The position numbers and the translations under genes were made by a program. The notes beneath the pieces were generated by a model that saw only the letters and a list, made by a program, of their open reading frames with translations, was not told the DNA's origin and made no database searches. DNA of 15,171 bases, from assembly GCA_017398165.1 (NCBI GenBank), contig JAFQHB010000084.1, forward strand, positions 1 through 15,171. Reading direction: 5' to 3'. The DNA comes from Bacillota bacterium (lineage in GTDB: Bacteria; Bacillota; Dehalobacteriia; UBA4068; UBA4997). The first letter of the stretch is position 1. Every line of letters starts with the position of its first letter. Positions 7,737-12,920 of this stretch are shown here, in pieces.

Positions 7737-8480
7737 TCAGTTATTCATAAAACGGCTCAGGAACTCCCGGGTGCGGGGGTTCTGCGGATTTTTGAATATC
7801 TGATCGGGCGAGCCGTCCTCGGCGATGACGCCGCGATCCATAAAGATGGTGCGGGTGCTGACGTCGCGGGCGAAAGCCATCTCGTGCGTGACGATGATCA
7901 TTGTCATACCTTCCTGTGCCAGGCTGCGGATGACATCCAGTACCTCGCCGACCATTTCCGGGTCGAGTGCGGAGGTAGGCTCGTCAAAGAGCAGTACCTC
8001 GGGCTGCATCGCTAATGCACGGGCGATGGCGACGCGCTGCTTCTGACCGCCGGATATCTGGCTGGGCTTGGCCTTGATGTAGGGCAGCATACCGACGCGC
8101 TCCAGATATTGCTTGGCGAGCTGCTCAGCAGTGGCCTGATCTTTCTTCAGTACTTTGGTAACGCCGATGGTACAGTTTTCCAGCACCGTCATATTGTTGA
8201 AAAGATTGAAGCTCTGGAATACCATACCGACCTTGGCGCGGTAATCGGTGATTTTGTTTTTCTTATCCAGAATATTAGCTCCGTTATGCAGGATCTCGCC
8301 GCCGGTAGGGGTCTCCAGTACGTTTATGCAGCGCAGCAGCGTGGATTTGCCCGAGCCGGAAGCGCCGATGATGCTGGTGACATCGCCGGGGTAGATATTG
8401 AAATCTATATCCTTCAGAACGTTATTCTTGCCGAAGGATTTTTGCAGATGGCGGATTTCCAGAATTGGTTTTTGGGTCAT
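7737..8480 (-). CDS. Polar amino acid ABC transporter, ATP-binding protein (GlnQ type)
   Basis: This is the cytoplasmic ATPase that powers uptake through the permease encoded upstream. The 247 residues are standard for this class. Visible motifs are Walker A GASGSGKST (residues 39-47), the Q-loop in VFQSFNLFNNMTVLEN, the signature ISGGQKQR, Walker B with VLLFDEPTSALDP and the switch histidine in VTHEMAFARDV. This combination is typical of the HisP/GlnQ polar amino acid family. It is the last gene of the operon, 31 bases after the permease, and a strong terminator follows. The ribosome-binding site is modest (GGAAGGA about 9 bases upstream). Which amino acid is carried is not decided by this subunit. 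Confidence 0.95.
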   Translation of the reverse strand: MTQKPILEIRHLQKSFGKNNVLKDIDFNIYPGDVTSIIGASGSGKSTLLRCINVLETPTGGEILHNGANILDKKNKITDYRAKVGMVFQSFNLFNNMTVLENCTIGVTKVLKKDQATAEQLAKQYLERVGMLPYIKAKPSQISGGQKQRVAIARALAMQPEVLLFDEPTSALDPEMVGEVLDVIRSLAQEGMTMIIVTHEMAFARDVSTRTIFMDRGVIAEDGSPDQIFKNPQNPRTREFLSRFMNN

Positions 8481-8511
8481 TTGGGGTCGTCCTTCCGTGT
8501 AATGTTGGTGA

Positions 8512-9312
8512 TCAATACTTGTCGCTGGGCTTGGGATAATTGGTCATCCCGCTGGTATGAGCCAGGGTATCGGTGGTGGCCAGATCGTAGCTGTCGGCAC
8601 CGTCGATGCGGCGTTCTACCAGGCGCAGCAGGCGCGAGCAAACCAGCGTCATAGTGAGGTAGATCGCACAGACGATGGTGAAGGACTCAAAAGACGTGTA
8701 ATAGGTACCGGCGACGGATTTGCCGGTGAACATCAGCTCGGTGACCGAGATGACGGAGAGAACGGAGGTATCCTTGATGTTGATGATCAGATTGTTGCCG
8801 ATCTGCGGCATAATATTGCGGATGGCCTGCGGCAGGATGACATACAGCATCGTCTGGAAGTGTGTCATACCGATGGCTTTGGCACCTTCGGTCTGGCCTT
8901 TGTCGATAGAGAAGATACCGCCGCGCATAGTCTCGGCCATGTAGGCGCCGGTGTTGATGGATACTACGATAAGACCGGCCATAATCGGGCTGATGCGGTA
9001 TGATGTGTATTGGATAAAGCCGAAATAGAACAGCATAGCCTGTACCATCATAGGTGTGCCGCGGAAAACCTCTACATATACTGTGAGTATCGCCTTGGCC
9101 AGGCCGACAATACAGCGTTTGCAGATATTATCATTTTTATCAATGGGGATAGTCTGAATAACGCCGCAGACGAAGCCGATCAGACAACCGACCAGTGTGC
9201 CGATCAATGCGATGATCAGCGTCCATTTGGCTCCGTCCAGATAGGCGGGACCGTAGTTCTCTGCCAGGAACAGGACCTTGGGCAGAAAACCCTCCGGTAA
9301 AGTTGTGGACAT
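8512..9312 (-). CDS. Polar amino acid ABC transporter, permease
   Basis: This is an inner-membrane permease of the His/Glu/Gln/Arg/opine family, expected to work as a dimer with the adjacent ATPase. It has 266 residues. Family marks include the conserved FRGTPMMVQ turn, the segment NTGAYMAETMRGGIFSID and the ATPase-coupling loop EGAKAIGMTHFQTMLYVILPQA. Hydrophobic segments near residues 29-51, 85-105, 108-128 and 195-235 are consistent with the usual five helices. The roughly 30 residues after the last helix (from about 237) are hydrophilic, an extra tail compared with most members. The start ATG has GAGAGG 9 bases upstream. A single permease gene implies a homodimeric channel, unless a partner lies elsewhere. 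Confidence 0.95.
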   Translation of the reverse strand: MSTTLPEGFLPKVLFLAENYGPAYLDGAKWTLIIALIGTLVGCLIGFVCGVIQTIPIDKNDNICKRCIVGLAKAILTVYVEVFRGTPMMVQAMLFYFGFIQYTSYRISPIMAGLIVVSINTGAYMAETMRGGIFSIDKGQTEGAKAIGMTHFQTMLYVILPQAIRNIMPQIGNNLIINIKDTSVLSVISVTELMFTGKSVAGTYYTSFESFTIVCAIYLTMTLVCSRLLRLVERRIDGADSYDLATTDTLAHTSGMTNYPKPSDKY

Positions 9313-9365
9313 AAGTTTAGCCTCTCAATTTCATTTTGGGGGGATAATTTTTTGTATGTACGCCC

Positions 9366-9394
9366 AAAAGGAGCGGCAGAGCCGCCCCTCCTTT
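9366..9394 (-). terminator. Intercistronic hairpin between binding protein and permease
   Basis: AAAGGAG (9367-9373) pairs with CTCCTTT (9388-9394) and CGGC (9374-9377) with GCCG (9381-9384), leaving an AGA loop and a CCC bulge. On the minus strand it is followed by only four T residues. That suggests a leaky terminator or an RNA-stabilising hairpin that lets the binding protein be made in excess of the membrane parts. This arrangement is common in binding-protein operons. Confidence 0.6.
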
Positions 9395-9426
9395 ATATGG
9401 GTATTTTGTTATGGTTTATCAGCAGA

Positions 9427-10287
9427 TTACTCCTGAGTCAGGGGCTGTACGGTGATGGCGTCATTCATCATAGTCTCAAAGTCCTCGGTGGTGAGGGTGG
9501 CCAGAGCGCCGTTCAGCAGATCCAGCAGCTCGGTGTTGCCCTTGGCCAGAGAGATACCAATGTTGATCTCTTCTTCGTCAACTACGAAATCAGAGCCTTC
9601 GGCCATATCCAGGATCTGGAAATTGGGATATACCATCTGGGCTGCCATAGCGGTGGGCATATCGGTGGCTACCAGATCAACAGCGCCGGAATTCAGCGCA
9701 ACCAGCATCTGGGGTGCCGACTCGGTAGCAGGCTGGATCTTGGCATCGGGGATCTGGGGCAGTACTGCATCATACCATACAGTGTTGATCTGAGAGGTGC
9801 AGACAGCACCTGCCAGCTCATCCACAGTGGTGGCGCCGGCATAAGCCGTATCATCACGGGTAACGGCTACGATGGAAGCGTAGTAATAGGGAGTGGTGAA
9901 ATCAACAGTCTCCAGACGCTCGGCAGTGATGGACTGACCGGCGATAACGCAGTCAACAGCACCGCTCTGTACTGCCAGCGGCAGGCTGTCCCAGTCGATT
10001 TTGTAGATCTCCAGATCATAGCCGATCTGATCGGCCAGATATTTGGCCATCATTACGTCATAGCCGTTGGCGTAGCTGGTAGAATCAGCAATCGGTACAG
10101 CGCCGTTGGCGTCATCATTCTGGGTCCAGTTGTAGGGTGCATAGCCGCACTCCATAGCGACGCGCAGAACCTTGGCATCGGTATCACCGCCGGTGGTGGG
10201 GTTTTCGTCACCGCCGCAGCCGGTGAGGCCTGCCAGAGCGCCGCACATCAGCAGACCGGCAGAAAGCAAATAAGCGATCTTCTTCAT
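9427..10287 (-). CDS. Amino acid ABC transporter substrate-binding lipoprotein
   Basis: This extracellular solute-binding protein of family 3 captures substrate for the permease. It has 286 residues. The N-terminus is a lipoprotein signal (MKKIAYLL, a hydrophobic core and the lipobox LTGC at 21-24), so Cys24 should be lipidated and anchor the protein outside the membrane. A short flexible Gly/Thr linker follows. The binding domain starts with VLRVAMECGYAPYNWTQ and includes ANGYDVMMAKYLA, TAERLETVDFTTPYYYA and NSGAVDLVATDMPTA. The Arg and Asp in the last two are typical contacts for an amino acid. The true substrate is unknown. Its Shine-Dalgarno is weak and distant (GAAAGG, 13 bases before ATG), and its start overlaps a possible leader ORF. 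Confidence 0.93.
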   Translation of the reverse strand: MKKIAYLLSAGLLMCGALAGLTGCGGDENPTTGGDTDAKVLRVAMECGYAPYNWTQNDDANGAVPIADSTSYANGYDVMMAKYLADQIGYDLEIYKIDWDSLPLAVQSGAVDCVIAGQSITAERLETVDFTTPYYYASIVAVTRDDTAYAGATTVDELAGAVCTSQINTVWYDAVLPQIPDAKIQPATESAPQMLVALNSGAVDLVATDMPTAMAAQMVYPNFQILDMAEGSDFVVDEEEINIGISLAKGNTELLDLLNGALATLTTEDFETMMNDAITVQPLTQE

Positions 10288-10448
10288 AGTTTTCTAACAA
10301 CCTTTCTTCGATAAATATTTTGTTGTGTCAGTTTGCTGTAATGAAACGCATTTATCGCCTGCCGGAGCGGGCGATAAAAACCTGTCATCATAAGCGATTT
10401 CTTAAGCGTTACGGCGGGGGATTGTCCACACCCACCGAACATATCCAT
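10284..10448 (-). CDS. Candidate leader ORF (54 codons) overlapping the binding-protein start
   Basis: On the minus strand an uninterrupted frame runs from ATG 10448 (second ATG at 10442) to a TGA that overlaps the binding-protein start as ATGA. The predicted peptide has 54 residues and ends in a basic stretch, YRRKVVRKL, encoded partly by CGA and AGA codons that are scarce elsewhere in the window. I do not recognise it. In favour of translation are a start about 19 bases after the predicted transcription start, the ATGA overlap and the poor ribosome-binding site of the downstream gene. Against it, there is no Shine-Dalgarno before either ATG, and a frame this long can arise by chance in about 180 bases. 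It would be a translational-coupling or attenuation leader if real. Confidence 0.3.
   Translation of the reverse strand: MDMFGGCGQSPAVTLKKSLMMTGFYRPLRQAINAFHYSKLTQQNIYRRKVVRKL
10351..10378 (-). promoter_or_regulatory. 12-bp hairpin in the transporter leader
   Basis: TTTATCGCC (10351-10359) pairs with GGCGATAAA (10370-10378). The stem continues through a G-U pair and two further pairs to a tetraloop at 10363-10366. It lies 64-91 bases before the binding-protein start. There is no U tract after it on either strand, so it is not an ordinary terminator. Its 3' arm also matches a second site near the ribosome-binding region (10309-10316). Confidence 0.65.
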
Positions 10449-10473
10449 ATCACACGGATTTTACTTAATACAA

Positions 10474-10502
10474 ATTTTAACTTCATAAAGGGCTTCTGTC
10501 AA
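10474..10502 (-). promoter_or_regulatory. Sigma-70/SigA promoter of the amino acid transporter operon
   Basis: The minus strand reads TTGACA (10502-10497), exactly 17 bases, then TAAAAT (10479-10474). This is a perfect -35 with a five-of-six -10. The predicted start is near 10467, giving a leader of about 180 bases before the binding-protein ATG. Confidence 0.8.
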
Positions 10503-10506
10503 GGGG

Positions 10507-10535
10507 TTGGCGGGTAAATTGATGTAATTTGCCAA
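10507..10535. promoter_or_regulatory. Imperfect dyad next to the transporter -35, possible operator
   Basis: The pattern is TTGGC-N4-AAATT-N5-AATTT-GCCAA, so both half-sites are perfect inverted matches with a 4-base asymmetry. It ends 4 bases upstream of the -35 box (in the minus-strand sense). Position and symmetry suit a dimeric regulator, but no regulator gene is in the window. Confidence 0.4.
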
Positions 10536-10623
10536 TGAACTTTGTATTATTTGTGCAGGTGGGGTGTTTTGTTTTTTTTGTTTTGCTGCTACCTTATTAT
10601 ATACCATTAAACAGGCGCTGAAT

Positions 10624-10645
10624 CGGCGGATATGCGGCGGATATG
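10624..10645. repeat. Perfect tandem 11-bp repeat upstream of the LCP promoter
   Basis: CGGCGGATATG occurs twice back to back (10624-10634 and 10635-10645). A partial third copy, CGGCGG, lies in the promoter spacer at 10678-10683. The 11-bp period puts both copies on the same face of the helix, centred about 70 bases upstream of the predicted start, as for activator or response-regulator sites. Confidence 0.75.
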
Positions 10646-10669
10646 CCAGGGCGGCCGACAGGATGATGT

Positions 10670-10698
10670 TTGCACTGCGGCGGCTGTTATGCTATAAT
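10670..10698 (+). promoter_or_regulatory. Promoter of the LCP-radC transcript
   Basis: TTGCAC (10670-10675), 17 bases, then TATAAT (10693-10698), which is preceded by TGC to give an extended -10. The predicted start is near 10705, leaving a leader of about 127 bases before the LCP ATG. Confidence 0.8.
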
Positions 10699-10751
10699 AT
10701 AAGATGTTATATTGGGTGAAATTGGCTGTAAGTCTATTTGATGCCGATGTA

Positions 10752-10810
10752 AGTGTAAGAGTGTTGCAAAAAGTGTGTTTCAAAAACAGTGTTTTGAGAA
10801 TTAAAAGTGT
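10752..10810 (+). repeat. Cluster of AGTGT pentamers in the LCP leader
   Basis: AGTGT occurs five times within 59 bases, starting at 10752, 10760, 10772, 10788 and 10806. Spacing grows (8, 12, 16, 18 bases), so it is not a regular tandem array. The fourth copy sits inside a weak A/T hairpin (CAAAAAC with GTTTTG). No known element is recognised. Confidence 0.5.
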
Positions 10811-10831
10811 ATTGGGAAAGGTGGAACAGTG

Positions 10832-11839
10832 ATGGCCAGGAAAGAAAAGAAAGAAAATGCTGCCCGGATAACGGACGCGCAGGAGAATAAGCAGCAGGAC
10901 AAGCCCGCCAAAAGCAGGAAAGGACGTCTGCTGAAGCTGCTGGTGATATTGCTGCTGTTGGTGGCGGCTGTGCTGGCCGGGCTGCAGATATACAGCCAGA
11001 TGCTGGTGAAGGATATCGTCCCGGAGCGTACCGGGGAGCAGAGTTATTTTGAGGATCGCATAAACATACTGGTGCTGGGCACCGATACCGACGACCCGGA
11101 GCAGGGACGCTCGGACAGTATTATGGTCTTTAACGTCGATCTGGCGAATAAAATGGTCAATGCGCTTTCTATCCCGCGGGACAGCCGGGTGAGCATCCCG
11201 GGGTATAAGTATAAGACCAAGATCAACCACGCTTATGCTTACGGCGGTATCGACCTGACCAGGCAGACGGTGGAGGAGCTGCTGGGCATACCGATCGATT
11301 ATTATGCCGTTACCAGCTTTGATGGCTTTGAGGGCATCGTGGATACGCTGGGCGGCATCTATGTGGATGTGCCTATCCGTATGAAGACCCACAAAGGCGG
11401 CGGTATCGACCTGCAGCCGGGGTATCAGCTGCTGGACGGGCATCAGCTGCTGGGCTTTGTGCGGTATCGTGGCGACGCCGGCGGGGATATTGCCCGCGCC
11501 GGGCGGCAGCAGCTGGCATTGAAGCTGATATATGAGGAATTGATCGATCCGGCCAATATTACCAAACTGCCGGCTGTCATCACGCAGCTGATGGATATGG
11601 TAAGCACCGATCTGGATTATAACGAGCTGCTGGCGTTGATCAATCATTTCAAACACGTTGATCTGTCTACCGCCTTCCACAGTGAGACTCTGGGCGGCGG
11701 CTCGCAGACTATCGACGGTGCGAGCTACTGGCTGCTGGATGACGAGCAGATGGCCGAGGCGGTGCAGCGACTCTTTTTTGACGAGCCGACGGCAGTGAGT
11801 GCAGACGGCGGGGACGGCGAGGCTGACGCCGGGCAATAA
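10832..11839 (+). CDS. LytR-CpsA-Psr (LCP) family cell-wall glycopolymer transferase
   Basis: LCP enzymes attach teichoic acid or other glycopolymers from lipid carriers to peptidoglycan on the outer face of the membrane. The 335-residue protein has a charged cytoplasmic N-terminus (1-32), one membrane helix (about 33-52) and an extracellular LCP domain. Key features are ILVLGTD (Asp85), SDSIMVFNVD, SIPRDSRV (Arg116, Asp117, Arg119), KINHAYAYGG and RYRGDAGGDIARAGRQQ (Arg222, Arg225). These match the residues that bind the polyprenyl-phosphate head group. An acidic tail follows. ATG 10832 is chosen because AAGGTGG is 7 bases upstream. GTG 10829 is too close to that site. radC follows after 42 bases, so the two likely share a transcript. 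Confidence 0.93.
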   Translation: MARKEKKENAARITDAQENKQQDKPAKSRKGRLLKLLVILLLLVAAVLAGLQIYSQMLVKDIVPERTGEQSYFEDRINILVLGTDTDDPEQGRSDSIMVFNVDLANKMVNALSIPRDSRVSIPGYKYKTKINHAYAYGGIDLTRQTVEELLGIPIDYYAVTSFDGFEGIVDTLGGIYVDVPIRMKTHKGGGIDLQPGYQLLDGHQLLGFVRYRGDAGGDIARAGRQQLALKLIYEELIDPANITKLPAVITQLMDMVSTDLDYNELLALINHFKHVDLSTAFHSETLGGGSQTIDGASYWLLDDEQMAEAVQRLFFDEPTAVSADGGDGEADAGQ

Positions 11840-11881
11840 CGGCCATAGCAGTATATGGCGGCTGATAAGGGGGCGTATGTG

Positions 11882-12676
11882 ATGCCTGATAAAGGTGTTG
11901 TCAACAGCGATACTAACGGTGATATCAACGGTGATATCAACGGTGAAATCCTGGAAATAAATATGCGCCCGGTCAGCCCGCAGCACGATCACGCCGGTCA
12001 CCGCCGGCGGATGAAGGACAGGGTGCTGCAATTCGGGCTGGAATCTCTGGCCGATCACGAGGTGCTGGAGGTACTGCTGTATTTCGCAGTACCCAGGAGC
12101 GATACCAATGCGCTGGCGCACCGTCTGCTGCGGCAGTTTGGCTCGCTATCGCAGGTATTGGAGGCAGATATGCTGGACCTGCAGCGTTTGTGCGGGCTCA
12201 GTCATAATACGGCTTTTTTGCTGAAGTTTTCGGCACAGTTGGCCGGGCGGTATCTGCGGGATAAAAACCGCAGCCGGCAGGAGCTGAGCGATACGCAGAA
12301 GCTGAAGGAATACGCCAGCGGTCTGTATGTGGAGCAGGATGTCGAGGTGGCGTATATGCTGTGTATGGATTCTCAGCTGCACCTCAGGCAGCTCGTCAAG
12401 CTGAGTGAGGGCACGGTGAGCGGTGTGAATATCCACGTACCGCAGGTGGTGGAGAACGCACTACGGCATAAGGCGCGGCATGTAGTGCTGATACACAATC
12501 ATCCCGGCGGGCGGGCCAGGATCAGCACCGAGGATTTTAATGTAACAAAATCTTGTCTCAATGCGCTTTCTTATGTACAGATCAATCTGCTGGATCATAT
12601 CGTGGTCTGCGGTACCGAGTGCATCAGCTTTGTCGAGAAAAATTATATCGACACCATACGCCGTATGAATAAGTAA
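11882..12676 (+). CDS. radC: RadC family JAMM/MPN domain protein
   Basis: RadC proteins were once linked to DNA repair, but their true role is unsettled. They carry a predicted zinc metalloprotease-like JAMM domain. The 264 residues include an N-terminal helix-hairpin-helix-like part (EVLLYFAVPRSDTNALAHRLL, then FGSLSQVLEADMLDLQRLCGL). The JAMM domain has Glu in SEGTVSGVNIHVP and HNHPGG at 205-210. Ser215 and Asp218 lie in STED, so the metal-binding set looks complete. The protein is longer than the usual 225-230 residues because of an N-terminal extension with an NGDI tandem repeat. ATG 11882 is chosen because AAGGGGGC lies 6 bases before it. An ATG at 11855 has no ribosome-binding site and would add 9 residues. 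Confidence 0.93.
   Translation: MPDKGVVNSDTNGDINGDINGEILEINMRPVSPQHDHAGHRRRMKDRVLQFGLESLADHEVLEVLLYFAVPRSDTNALAHRLLRQFGSLSQVLEADMLDLQRLCGLSHNTAFLLKFSAQLAGRYLRDKNRSRQELSDTQKLKEYASGLYVEQDVEVAYMLCMDSQLHLRQLVKLSEGTVSGVNIHVPQVVENALRHKARHVVLIHNHPGGRARISTEDFNVTKSCLNALSYVQINLLDHIVVCGTECISFVEKNYIDTIRRMNK
11903..11950 (+). repeat. In-frame 12-bp minisatellite in the 5' end of radC
   Basis: Units at 11915-11926 and 11927-11938 are identical (AACGGTGATATC). The unit at 11939-11950 differs at one base and the unit at 11903-11914 is degenerate. They encode NSDT-NGDI-NGDI-NGEI, ahead of the conserved RadC domain. Confidence 0.85.
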
Positions 12677-12733
12677 AAGCCATATCAGTTAAAGGCTGTT
12701 GGTTTTTTTAGGGTGTAATATTATGGGGTGCTT

Positions 12734-12754
12734 CCGGCAGCACATCCCTGCCGG
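12734..12754. repeat. GC-rich hairpin upstream of the long palindrome
   Basis: CCGGCAG (12734-12740) and CTGCCGG (12748-12754) form a perfect 7-bp stem with a 7-base loop. A competing stem, GGGGTGC (12725-12731) with GCAC...CCC (12740-12748), uses overlapping bases. A T6 run starts 8 bases later, too far for a standard terminator. Confidence 0.6.
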
Positions 12755-12760
12755 TCATAT

Positions 12761-12868
12761 AGTTTTTTGGTGTACCTCGTCCGGGGTCTTCGTCGCCCCG
12801 CTGCCCTTACGGTTAGGTGGGTGAGCGGGACGACGGGGACTTACAAGTGTGGTACATCTAAAAAACCT
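12761..12868. repeat. Compound palindromic element, possible MITE-like repeat or structured RNA
   Basis: The outer arms TTTTTTGG-TGTACC (12763-12776) and GGTACA-T-CTAAAAAA (12851-12865) pair with one bulge and one G-T pair. The inner arms 12786-12802 and 12824-12840 pair over 17 positions with two G-U pairs and one mismatch. A central CCC/GGG can close the loop. The outer and inner stems are separated by an internal loop of 9 and 10 bases. A local alternative, CGGGG (12782-12786) with CCCCG (12796-12800), competes with the inner stem. No open frame of note. Confidence 0.65.
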
Positions 12869-12920
12869 ATTAGTTTATTACAAAAGCAATAACAGCTCAA
12901 TATGGAGATAGAGATAAATT

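Larger units (their letters stand above)
10288..10831. other. Divergent intergenic control region
   Basis: This is 544 bases between the divergent transporter operon and the LCP gene. From left to right it holds the transporter leader with a 12-bp hairpin, the transporter promoter (10474-10502, minus) and a dyad (10507-10535). After those come a T-rich tract (about 10565-10585), an 11-bp tandem repeat (10624-10645), the LCP promoter (10670-10698, plus) and a leader with five AGTGT pentamers. A 65-codon plus-strand frame at 10320-10517 lies antisense to the transporter leader and has no coding support. Confidence 0.7.
12677..12920 (+). other. radC-dnaE intergenic region
   Basis: This is 244 bases without a gene. 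Just after radC, AGCC (12678-12681) and GGCT (12694-12697) could form only a 4-bp stem before seven T residues (12703-12709), a weak terminator at best. Then come overlapping small hairpins (12725-12754) and a long palindromic element (12761-12868). I see no good -35/-10 pair for dnaE. GGAG at 12904-12907 is a rather distant ribosome-binding site (13 bases). Confidence 0.6.

Noticed and set aside
9352..10314. 320-codon plus-strand frame opposite the binding protein
   Set aside because: It is a shadow of the lipoprotein gene, which has a signal peptide, lipobox and family motifs on the minus strand.
10320..10517. 65-codon plus-strand frame in the divergent region
   Set aside because: It lies antisense to the transporter leader and promoter, has no ribosome-binding site and shows no recognisable protein features.
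10607..12121. 504-codon minus-strand frame opposite the LCP gene
   Set aside because: It runs through the LCP promoter and into radC, with no protein family resemblance. The plus-strand LCP and RadC motifs are clear.
12678..12709. Terminator directly after radC
   Set aside because: Only a 4-bp stem with a 12-base loop precedes the T7 run, too weak to call.
12878..12905. dnaE promoter TTACAA-17-TATGGA
   Set aside because: Spacing is right, but the -10 matches consensus at only three of six positions.
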